A model generated the notes under the pieces. It was given only the letters and a program-made list of their open reading frames with translations, made no database searches and was not told where the DNA came from. Both the position numbers and the translations under genes were made by a program. Of a DNA stretch of 27,394 nucleotides, positions 15,568 through 22,858 are shown piece after piece (the stretch's first letter is position 1; each line of letters opens with the position of its first letter). The DNA is taken from NCBI GenBank assembly GCA_002433025.1, contig DJGZ01000084.1, forward strand, positions 1-27,394, in the 5' to 3' direction. This DNA comes from Bacteroidales bacterium UBA5833. Lineage in GTDB: Bacteria; Bacteroidota; Bacteroidia; Bacteroidales; Lentimicrobiaceae.

Positions 15568-18500
15568 TCAACTATCCCAGATCACCGCTGCAATGCGTTT
15601 TTTTCCATCCATTTTTATCTGCAGGGGTTTCCTGAACCTGACATGTTTGAAATGGGAGGTTCTTTGCACCAGTTCCTGCTGATCAAGAATGTCCCATCTG
15701 ATGAACGAGCCTGAAAGCTCCTGCAGAATCGAAAAGTAACCGACATTCATGGAGGTGACATTGTGAAAAAAATGGGAACCAGAAGACGCATCAAGCGGAT
15801 AGCCTTCCAGGCTGGTTTCCACGATCACCCCTGCCGAAGATATCTGGGGCCAGTTCACCGGAATGCCGATCCAGCGGTCGCGCGTCCCCCAACGACCCGG
15901 CCCGATCAGCAGGTATTTGCGGCCGGATTCACGAAATGCCTGATTGAGAGATTCCACCTCCTCAGCCATTTCAACCGTCCTGCGCTTGTCAAACACATTT
16001 GTGTCGATATAAATCACATCAGCAATGTCGCTGATCAACCCGTTTCCCATGCCCTTTTCAGAAACCATCAGCAATTTTTCCGGATCAATCTGATCAGGCT
16101 CGAAACTGTAGTCCTCCATACTTCCGATCAATGGTTTTATCTGCAACAGGTAAAAAGATGCTTTCATTTCCTTATCGCGGTTCAGATCAACGGCAAATTC
16201 AATTTCAACCGGCGCCCCCAAGGCTTCTTTTACCACATCGAGTACGGTTTCAATGGTTTTGGCAAGAGGGATATAATTGTACTTCAGAATGTTCGAAAAA
16301 TTAATAATGCGGGGGCCGGGCTGTGTAAGACCGGGGACAATGCGGTGATTATCCACATCATAAACAGAGGCAAGGTGCCGGAGTGTTCCGTGCCGTTCGG
16401 CATCATCAAGGTCGGGCTTTGTTAAACCGGCGGTATCCCCTTCCATCAGGTTGATCTCCTTCTTCGAAAGATCCACGGCATAAAAGTCTATCTGCGAATT
16501 TTTATACTGATCAGCAGGGGTATTGATTTCTGTGGTAGGATACTTTGGAGAAAAACGGTAGGCTTTTCCGCCTTCCACTACCTGCTTTCCAAGCCCGAGC
16601 GCTGCCACGGCAAATCCTTCTTCAGGCTTCATGTGGGCAAAGGGATAATAGTTGTACGACTGTGCTACACCGCTGATATGCGGATAATAACAGTCCTCAA
16701 ACCGGTTGCCGACGACTTCCTGAATGACAACCGCCATTTTCTCCTCTTCCAGCTTGTAGTTAATGGCTTCGATGTACCCCCTGGCTACCTTCGAATATAC
16801 CGAGGCATATACCAGTTTGATGGCATCCATGGCTTGCTTCAGCCGGATATTGAAGTCCGGATCGTTATTGGGCAGCAGGTAGGTCTCAAAAATACCCGCG
16901 AAGGGTTGCATCAGGGAGTCTTCGAACAGGCCTGACGACCGGATGGCAATCGGATTGGTGATATACTTCAGCAGAATGCGCAGCCGTTTGATCAGGGTTT
17001 CAGTCAGTGAAGCTTCTACAAAAATCCTTTTGACCTGTTCATAATCAAGGCCATTCATCACTTTGTCGTGCAATTTGTTACGGTCAATAAAGTACTCAAA
17101 CTCATCCGTCCCGATAATGGAGGTCTTGGGGGTACGGATATTTATATTCGGTAATAATTGCTCGAAATCGTAATTATTGATCAGGGTATTGATAAATGCC
17201 AAACCACGGCCTTTGCCCCCCAAAGAACCGGAGCTGAGGCTCACCACATTGCTTTCGTCAAGCAGGGCAGACTCTTCGAAGGGGATAACTTTCCCCTTAT
17301 TCTGCTCATTCCTGAACTGCTGAATTACCCTGATCAGGTAAGCCCGCAATTGTGCCGGACTTTCAAAATCGCTGACCTTGGCAGGATTGATAATTTTTGC
17401 TACCTGAATTTCGCCCCTGGCCATCAGCCACAAAGAGAAATGATCCTTGCGCGCGTGGTAGATCAGCGATTCTTCAGGAATAATCCTGAGGTAAGACTCA
17501 AACTCACGGAGCGACCGGGCTATGGCAATCTGAGTCCCTTCCTTGTCACGATAAATGAAGTTTCCAAATCCGAGATAATGCGTAATAAAGCTTTTAAAAT
17601 CCTGCACCAGGGTTTCGGAATTCTTATCGATATATGTGGTTTTCAGTTCATAGGCATATTTTGCATTATCGATGTTGTGCGACTGGATAATTACGGGCAA
17701 CTCCTTTATCACCCCCCGGGCATATTTCACAAGGCCAAAACCGGCCATTTCATCGGCTTTACCATTCTTCGGGTATTTCACATCCGTGATCAGGCACAGC
17801 ATAAAATCCTTATATTTGTCAATGACTTCGCGGGCTTCTTCGTAAGTTGACGCCAGCAGAAGTTTGGGGCGCGCCCGCATGCGCAATACCTTGTAAAGTT
17901 CGTCTGTACTCACATCTTCAATGATACGCCTTGTTTGTTCCAGCACAATACTATACAACAGGGGCAGATAGCGCGAATAATACTGCGGAGAATCCTCCAC
18001 CAGCAGCAGCACCCTTACCAGGCCCACCCTGGTATCATTCTCTACATTGATCTTATCTTCGATCAGTTTGATCATGGCGAAAAACACCTTGGATTCACCA
18101 TTCCAGACAAATATGCGGTCAACAAAACGCGTCAGCGGTTGCTCTGTGTAATAGGAAAGATCGTTATTATTATTGAGCAACAGGAAAATGGGTATATAGG
18201 GAAACTCATCCTTAACTTTTTCGGCAAGCAGCAGGGGTTGCTTTTTCTCAACACCTACCATAAAAATAATCAGGTCGAAATGCTTGGACTGCAACTGAAC
18301 GAAGACCTCTTCTTCACTCGAGACCCCGGTAATCCTGGGCATTGAGGTAAGATTCAGCTGATGGTATTCCCCAAGCACATGCTCTGAAAACCTTCCTTCT
18401 TTTTCGATGCTGTAAGCGTCATACAGATTGGCCACAAGCAGGATTTCCTTCACTTTAAATGGCATCAGGTCATGATAGACATCCCGGTCGTAATTGCTTT

Positions 18501-19026
18501 TATTCAGGAACTTCTGCAACAACTGCCTGCTGGTAACCTGGGGGATTTTTTTATCCTCCGCTGCCTGGGCGATTTTTTGTTGCACCAGGGTATGGCGCAG
18601 CAGCATTTTTGCCTCCTGGCTGTTCAGGTATCCGGTGATCATATTTGCCAGGTTCCCGATCAGATGCCGCTCTTCAATCAGAAAAGGTCCTTCGTCGGCC
18701 TCAACAAATTCGCGGGTGTAGAAAACCTCTATACTTCCCTTTTTCCCGTTGATGGACTCAAACTGCTGCCGCTGCACCCAGATGCTCTCCCTGAACCCGA
18801 CAGATCTGTATTCCCTGCCATCAAAGATAATTCTGACGACCGTGTAAGCGGGATACTGCCAGGCATCCGGAAAAATCATGGCAAGTTGCTGAAGCGTCTC
18901 CTCAACAGGCTTCCCCTCTTTAAGTATCCGGGTAGTCTGATTGATGGCTGCCAGTTCTTTCAAGCGCTCACGGCGCTCATACATCAGCTTCTGTATATCG
19001 GGATTTTGCCCGGGAATGTCAGTCAT
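15568..19026 (-). CDS. PEP-synthase-like ATP-binding protein fused to receiver-like domains
   Basis: This 1152-residue protein starts at ATG 19026 (MTDIPGQNPD), leaving a 142-bp divergent promoter region; an upstream in-frame ATG at 19059 is possible. Domains: an N-terminal helical plus GAF-like sensor region (about 12-140, with ELAAINQTTRILKEGK and DAWQYPAYTVVRI); a degenerate receiver (about 190-325; FDLIIFM has Met where the phosphoacceptor Asp should be); a second receiver (about 337-500) with acidic VEDS, candidate phosphoacceptor Asp415 (LITDVKYP) and YIDK; a linker; and a PPDK/PEP-synthase ATP-binding domain (about 590-965) with SGSLGGKGRG, NPIAIRSSGLFEDS and LLQIKPL. The PEP-binding barrel is missing. 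The C-terminus (about 965-1152) carries GPGRWGTRDRW and SGSHFFHN (His1085, His1088), possibly a diverged phosphohistidine site. Function is unknown; phosphotransfer signalling is inference. Confidence 0.8.
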   Translation of the reverse strand: MTDIPGQNPDIQKLMYERRERLKELAAINQTTRILKEGKPVEETLQQLAMIFPDAWQYPAYTVVRIIFDGREYRSVGFRESIWVQRQQFESINGKKGSIEVFYTREFVEADEGPFLIEERHLIGNLANMITGYLNSQEAKMLLRHTLVQQKIAQAAEDKKIPQVTSRQLLQKFLNKSNYDRDVYHDLMPFKVKEILLVANLYDAYSIEKEGRFSEHVLGEYHQLNLTSMPRITGVSSEEEVFVQLQSKHFDLIIFMVGVEKKQPLLLAEKVKDEFPYIPIFLLLNNNNDLSYYTEQPLTRFVDRIFVWNGESKVFFAMIKLIEDKINVENDTRVGLVRVLLLVEDSPQYYSRYLPLLYSIVLEQTRRIIEDVSTDELYKVLRMRARPKLLLASTYEEAREVIDKYKDFMLCLITDVKYPKNGKADEMAGFGLVKYARGVIKELPVIIQSHNIDNAKYAYELKTTYIDKNSETLVQDFKSFITHYLGFGNFIYRDKEGTQIAIARSLREFESYLRIIPEESLIYHARKDHFSLWLMARGEIQVAKIINPAKVSDFESPAQLRAYLIRVIQQFRNEQNKGKVIPFEESALLDESNVVSLSSGSLGGKGRGLAFINTLINNYDFEQLLPNINIRTPKTSIIGTDEFEYFIDRNKLHDKVMNGLDYEQVKRIFVEASLTETLIKRLRILLKYITNPIAIRSSGLFEDSLMQPFAGIFETYLLPNNDPDFNIRLKQAMDAIKLVYASVYSKVARGYIEAINYKLEEEKMAVVIQEVVGNRFEDCYYPHISGVAQSYNYYPFAHMKPEEGFAVAALGLGKQVVEGGKAYRFSPKYPTTEINTPADQYKNSQIDFYAVDLSKKEINLMEGDTAGLTKPDLDDAERHGTLRHLASVYDVDNHRIVPGLTQPGPRIINFSNILKYNYIPLAKTIETVLDVVKEALGAPVEIEFAVDLNRDKEMKASFYLLQIKPLIGSMEDYSFEPDQIDPEKLLMVSEKGMGNGLISDIADVIYIDTNVFDKRRTVEMAEEVESLNQAFRESGRKYLLIGPGRWGTRDRWIGIPVNWPQISSAGVIVETSLEGYPLDASSGSHFFHNVTSMNVGYFSILQELSGSFIRWDILDQQELVQRTSHFKHVRFRKPLQIKMDGKKRIAAVIWDS

Positions 19027-19116
19027 AACCTCAAAATTGCGATGCACTAAATTAAGCATTTCAGATACAAACCAGCCATGTTTTATCAAAAATGGCAGAC
19101 AGATCCATCCCGGAAC

Positions 19117-19146
19117 TTGAAAATTCATCAGAAAATTATAATTTCG
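19117..19146 (+). promoter_or_regulatory. Probable promoter of the response-regulator gene
   Basis: TTG (19117-19119) is followed after exactly 19 nt by TAATTTCG (19139-19146), a 7-of-8 match to TAnnTTTG. It lies 22 bp before the GTG start and supports that start. It sits in the divergent region shared with the PEP-synthase-like gene. Confidence 0.5.
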
Positions 19147-19168
19147 TGGCATTAAAGCAGCAACAGCA

Positions 19169-19828
19169 GTGAATAAAATTGAAGTCATACTTGTTGACGA
19201 TCATCGTATCATGTGTGAAGGGCTGAAATCCATGCTCAGCGATTCGCACGAAATCACCGTGATGGGCTGCGTAAGAAACCTCTCGGAACTGCTGATCAAG
19301 CTCAGAATCCTTCCAATACACGTAATTCTGCTGAGTTGCTACGAGCCGGGCGACCATGATATTGAAATGATCCGCATCATACAGCGGGAACATCCCCAGA
19401 TTAAAATCCTTATCCTTGCCATGACCGCCCAGGAAAGTTTCATCCTCAGGACCCTGAAAGCAGGGGCCAAAGGATTTCTGAGCAAGGACGCCGACCGCAA
19501 TGAACTGATAGAATCCATTCTTACCATTCGCAACGGTTACGATTATTACAGCAAGTCCATCTCCGAGATTATCCTCAAACGGTACCTGAACCAGCCGGGC
19601 AACAGCAGCGCCCAGCGCAATCAGCCGTCCGGCGTCCTGAGCGACCGCGAAATGGAAGTGCTGAAACTATACGCCGAAAGCTATACCAATCAGGAAATCG
19701 CCGACAAGCTGTTTGTAAGTATCCGGACTGTGGAGTCGCATAAAAACAATATCATGCGCAAGATCAACCTCAAAACCACGGTAGATATGGTAAAATTTGC
19801 CATCCGTAACAATCTGATTGAAATCTGA
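19169..19828 (+). CDS. LuxR/NarL-type response regulator with Ser in place of the phosphoacceptor Asp
   Basis: This 219-residue protein starts with GTG at 19169; the VNKIEVILVDDH sequence begins exactly like a receiver domain, so no later start fits. The receiver (about 3-120) keeps the acidic pair Asp10-Asp11, Thr86 (ILAMTAQE) and Lys106 (FLSKDA). The phosphoacceptor position in HVILLSCYEP is Ser56 (codon AGT), not Asp. The C-terminal LuxR helix-turn-helix (about 153-215) is intact: LSDREMEVLKLYAESYTNQE, then IADKLFVSIRTVESHKNN. It should bind DNA, but classical Asp phosphorylation is unlikely, so it may be controlled by another ligand, by partner binding or by its level. It is divergent from the PEP-synthase-like receiver fusion and precedes gdhA by 260 bp. 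Confidence 0.9.
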   Translation: MNKIEVILVDDHRIMCEGLKSMLSDSHEITVMGCVRNLSELLIKLRILPIHVILLSCYEPGDHDIEMIRIIQREHPQIKILILAMTAQESFILRTLKAGAKGFLSKDADRNELIESILTIRNGYDYYSKSISEIILKRYLNQPGNSSAQRNQPSGVLSDREMEVLKLYAESYTNQEIADKLFVSIRTVESHKNNIMRKINLKTTVDMVKFAIRNNLIEI

Positions 19829-20013
19829 GACATTTCCGGCTTGCCCTCAGCTTGCTTTAAGAGGCAGATTTCCTGTCCCGGCCCAGCTACATATCCTCAG
19901 ATGGCCAACAGACCTTTGAACCGGGTATTGCATGCTGATATCCGTAAATTACCCACCATCTTTGCGTAAATTACTGAATTTCGGCACAATCACCGAGAAA
20001 TCAGCCCAAACAC

Positions 20014-20046
20014 TTGCTTTCATTCAATTTACTTTCTTTAATATTG
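20014..20046 (+). promoter_or_regulatory. Possible promoter of gdhA
   Basis: TTG (20014-20016), a 22-nt spacer and TAATATTG (20039-20046) form a near match to the Bacteroidota -33/-7 pattern (7 of 8 at -7), 42 bp before the ATG. The remaining 19829-20013 holds no gene. Confidence 0.4.
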
Positions 20047-20088
20047 ACCCGTTAATTCACTTCAACTTTTCAAAAAAAACTATTTACT

Positions 20089-21441
20089 ATGGCTAATGTA
20101 TTCGATCAGATGGTCAATGATTTTATGGCTAAAATCATTGCCAAAAACCCCGGCGAAGTAGAGTTTCACCAGGCAGTACATGAAGTAGCGGAGTCACTTA
20201 TTCCTTACATTGAGGAAAACCCCAAGTACAAGGTTGCCAAAATTCTTGAAAGGATTGCAGAACCCGAAAGGGTCATTATTTTCAGGGTTCCCTGGCTCGA
20301 TGACAAAGGCGAAGTTCAGGTAAACCGTGGCTTCCGGATCGAAATGAACAGTGCCATCGGCCCCTACAAGGGTGGTTTGCGTTTCCATCCCACGGTAAAC
20401 CTTGGTATTTTGAAATTTCTTGCTTTCGAGCAGGTATTTAAAAACAGCCTTACCACGTTGCCTATGGGCGGCGGCAAGGGCGGAAGTGATTTCGATCCTA
20501 AAGGTAAATCTGACAATGAAGTCATGAAGTTTACCCAGAGTTTTATGACTGAGTTATTCCGCCACATCGGCCCTGACACCGATGTACCAGCCGGTGATAT
20601 CGGCGTGGGAGGCCGTGAAATCGGATTCCTGTTTGGCCAATACAAGCGGTTGCGCAACGAATTTACCGGTGTGCTTACCGGCAAGGGCCGCGAATGGGGC
20701 GGCAGCCTGATCAGGCCCGAAGCCACGGGGTACGGCTGTACCTATTTTGCCGAAGAGATGCTTAAAACCAGAAATGACAGCCTGAAAGGGAAAACAGTGC
20801 TCGTTTCCGGATCGGGAAATGTCGCGCAATTCGCGGTGCAGAAAGTGACCCAGCTGGGTGGAAAAGTGGTCACACTCTCCGATTCATCAGGTTTCATTCA
20901 TGACCCCAAGGGCATTGATGCCGAAAAGCTTGCTTACCTGATGAACCTGAAGAATGTGAAACGGGGACGGATCAAGGAATATGCCGATAAATACGGTTGT
21001 GAATATTATGAAGGTAAACGGCCCTGGGGCATCAAGTGTGATGTAGCCCTGCCCTGCGCCACGCAGAATGAGGTAAACGTAGAGGATGCCAAAGCATTGG
21101 TTGCCAACGGGTGTTTTGTTGTTTCGGAAGGAGCCAATATGCCTTCGACTCCGGAAGCAGTGGAAGTATTTCTTAAACATAAAATTCTCTATGGCCCCGG
21201 TAAAGCCGCGAATGCCGGTGGGGTTGCCGTTTCAGGCCTTGAAATGACCCAGAACTCCATGCGACTCTCCTGGTCGCGCGAAGAAGTGGATGCCAAGCTG
21301 CACCAGATTATGTGCGATATTCATGAAACCTGTGTAAAATTCGGAAAAGATGCTGACGGTTATATCAACTATGTGAACGGCGCCAATATCGGCGGGTTCG
21401 TTAAAGTTGCCGATGCCATGCTTGCCCAGGGACTCGTGTAA
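20089..21441 (+). CDS. gdhA: Glutamate dehydrogenase (hexameric, family 1)
   Basis: This enzyme interconverts glutamate with 2-oxoglutarate and ammonium in the cytoplasm, linking carbon and nitrogen metabolism. The 450-residue length is normal for the short hexameric class, usually NADP(H)-dependent. Visible landmarks are the substrate-binding region GPYKGGLRFHP (Lys94), PMGGGKGG with Lys130, PAGDIGVGGREIG with the catalytic-type Asp170, RPEATGYG, the Rossmann loop SGSGNVAQFA (about 240-249), and the C-terminal NAGGVAVSGLEMTQNS. The start ATG at 20089 gives the family N-terminus without extension. It is monocistronic with a strong terminator. With iorAB nearby, a role in amino-acid fermentation as well as ammonium assimilation is plausible. 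Confidence 0.97.
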   Translation: MANVFDQMVNDFMAKIIAKNPGEVEFHQAVHEVAESLIPYIEENPKYKVAKILERIAEPERVIIFRVPWLDDKGEVQVNRGFRIEMNSAIGPYKGGLRFHPTVNLGILKFLAFEQVFKNSLTTLPMGGGKGGSDFDPKGKSDNEVMKFTQSFMTELFRHIGPDTDVPAGDIGVGGREIGFLFGQYKRLRNEFTGVLTGKGREWGGSLIRPEATGYGCTYFAEEMLKTRNDSLKGKTVLVSGSGNVAQFAVQKVTQLGGKVVTLSDSSGFIHDPKGIDAEKLAYLMNLKNVKRGRIKEYADKYGCEYYEGKRPWGIKCDVALPCATQNEVNVEDAKALVANGCFVVSEGANMPSTPEAVEVFLKHKILYGPGKAANAGGVAVSGLEMTQNSMRLSWSREEVDAKLHQIMCDIHETCVKFGKDADGYINYVNGANIGGFVKVADAMLAQGLV

Positions 21442-21465
21442 ACCTCAGCTTTTTGTAACAGTGCG

Positions 21466-21498
21466 GAGGCTCCGGCTCAGGCCGGGGCCTCTTTTTTT
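21466..21498 (+). terminator. Intrinsic terminator of gdhA
   Basis: An 11-bp stem (GAGGCTCCGGC at 21466-21476, GCCGGGGCCTC at 21481-21491, one G-T pair) with a TCAG loop is followed by seven T residues. It may also partly serve the convergent acpH-like gene ending at 21506. Confidence 0.93.
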
Positions 21499-21505
21499 AA
21501 CCTGT

Positions 21506-22117
21506 TCAGGTGTTTTGCCTCCCTCCGTTAAGTATCATATTTTGCACATAATCTGCGGCATATTGCTTTAAATCAGGAAAAAACAGGTTAAAACGCTCCC
21601 GGTAAAATCCATAGTTATCCTGCAGTTCACCCGCCGCGTTTTCCAGGTTCGACCTGAAAACCGTACGTCGGGCCATACCGTTGAGCGCATGGTTCAGCCC
21701 TTCAATTTCACGGTAATGCAGCAACCAGTTGTGCTGCATCATAAAAGGAAGCATTGTGCGCGTCCTGGCCGGCAGAATTACAAAAGAACCCATCAACACC
21801 CTGTACATCCTGACGGTAAACACCTCCAGGGGCTCAGCCGACCAGGCCGGCCATCCGGAAGCCAGAAAATGGTCAAAAAACATATCCAGGGCGACTCCGG
21901 CATATTTCCTGAAGCCCGGCCGGAGGTGCTCCAAGGTATCCTTTACAACAAGGTGTGTATCGGTATAGGTATCTATCGCCCGGTGCAGCCTGATTCCGTC
22001 CTGAATGCCGGCCCGGTAACGGTCCATCTTCCTGCCTTTCACATGATCGGCGATAAAATTACCGATGATGATGTCAGGATCATTGTCCGAAAGATACAGG
22101 TGTGCCAGGAAGTTCAT
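21506..22117 (-). CDS. Acyl carrier protein phosphodiesterase-like protein (AcpH family)
   Basis: This 203-residue protein is of normal AcpH length. AcpH removes the 4'-phosphopantetheine group from acyl carrier protein, giving apo-ACP. The N-terminus MNFLAHLYLSDNDPDIIIGN is the typical start of the family, followed by FIADHVKGRK, GIRLHRAIDTYTDTH (about 41-55) and the metal-type motif DMFFDHFLA (about 78-86). These conserved His and Asp residues fit an HD-like metal phosphodiesterase. The C-terminus (GELQDNYGFYRERFNLFFPD) also fits. Many Bacteroidota homologues are untested, so activity is by family only. It converges on gdhA and appears to be a single-gene unit. Confidence 0.88.
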   Translation of the reverse strand: MNFLAHLYLSDNDPDIIIGNFIADHVKGRKMDRYRAGIQDGIRLHRAIDTYTDTHLVVKDTLEHLRPGFRKYAGVALDMFFDHFLASGWPAWSAEPLEVFTVRMYRVLMGSFVILPARTRTMLPFMMQHNWLLHYREIEGLNHALNGMARRTVFRSNLENAAGELQDNYGFYRERFNLFFPDLKQYAADYVQNMILNGGRQNT

Positions 22118-22136
22118 GCGATCAGATTTCAGGATT

Positions 22137-22144
22137 CAAAGTTA
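22137..22144 (-). promoter_or_regulatory. -7 box upstream of the AcpH-like gene
   Basis: On the minus strand TAACTTTG is a perfect TAnnTTTG match, 19 bp before the ATG at 22117. No good -33 element is seen at the expected spacing. Confidence 0.45.
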
Positions 22145-22245
22145 GCCGATTTGTCCGTACATTCTACATCCGCACTATATTATACTGATTTTGCGCGCTT
22201 TATGTCAGCAGGGTATTCATTAAATGATGTGCTGATTATTAGCCA

Positions 22246-22263
22246 TCCCGATCGCCATCGGGA
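22246..22263. repeat. Short palindrome TCCCGAT/ATCGGGA
   Basis: A perfect 7-bp inverted repeat with a CGCC loop. Hairpins with a CCCGAT/ATCGGG core are recalled as frequent dispersed intergenic elements in environmental Bacteroidota; this copy has no T-run on either side that would make it a terminator. Confidence 0.55.
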
Positions 22264-22339
22264 CTCCATAACCCGGAACAGCACAAAAATATTTAATAAG
22301 AAGACAGTTATCCCCAATGTCGTCCGGTCGAATTAGGAG

Positions 22340-22370
22340 ATTCTGCTCCCGCAAAATGCGGGATCAGAAT
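22340..22370. repeat. Long imperfect palindrome (dispersed-repeat-like)
   Basis: ATTCTG-C-TCCCGCA (22340-22353), an AAA loop and TGCGGGA-T-CAGAAT (22357-22370) form a 13-bp stem with one internal mismatch. The flanks (GGAGATTCTG, CAGAATGA) resemble the ends of a widespread family of dispersed palindromic elements with GAGATTCT...AGAATGA termini. It is probably a non-autonomous repeat insertion. Confidence 0.6.
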
Positions 22371-22791
22371 GATTTTGACTTGCTTGGGTTTGAGGGGAAG
22401 GGGGCTTTGTGGCGAATTCTATCTTCATCTTATCCGGAAAAAGGTGATTTAAAATATAGCTGCATCTACAATCAGCATCCGGTTTTTCAGGTTCTCAGAA
22501 TAAGAGGAAAGAATTGTGTATTTCTGTGTTTTTGAGATTTTGTGGCAAATATCTTAAGGCAAATTGCGAAGTTAATGCCAGCACGTAAAAAAAGGAATTG
22601 CCATGTTAAAAGCCATTTGCCGAAGACAGAAGCAGTTTTCATGAACAATTTAATCAGAATCCGCCCAATACGGGCATCTCCGCTGCCGGATGGCCGGAAC
22701 GGTTGACCTGCCAATGAAAATACCTGATCGTCCCTATTATTTAAAACAATTCCAGATAATTTTACCTGAACGGCATGTTATCAATTTTTTA

Positions 22792-22799
22792 TAGTTTTG
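22792..22799 (+). promoter_or_regulatory. -7 box of the iorAB operon
   Basis: TAGTTTTG is a perfect TAnnTTTG match, 59 bp before the iorA ATG. A -33 TTTG is not obvious. The same TAGTTTTG octamer precedes the exported Asp-box gene. Confidence 0.5.
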
Positions 22800-22858
22800 C
22801 CCCGTAGAGATTCCTCTGATTTTTTCAGTTGAAAAAAAAACAAAACCTTAAATATATT

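Larger units (their letters stand above)
22145..22858. other. Gene-free region with palindromic repeat remnants
   Basis: About 0.7 kb lies between the divergent acpH-like gene and iorA. It contains two hairpins (22246-22263, 22340-22370), a segment resembling a dispersed repeat (about 22500-22550) and the iorA -7 box. Open frames here (22317-22535 plus, 22487-22714 minus) are not protein-like. Confidence 0.65.

Noticed and set aside
22487..22714. 75-residue minus-strand open frame
   Set aside because: It contains ATKSQKHRNTQ, typical of translated dispersed intergenic repeats, and has no supporting start or domain.
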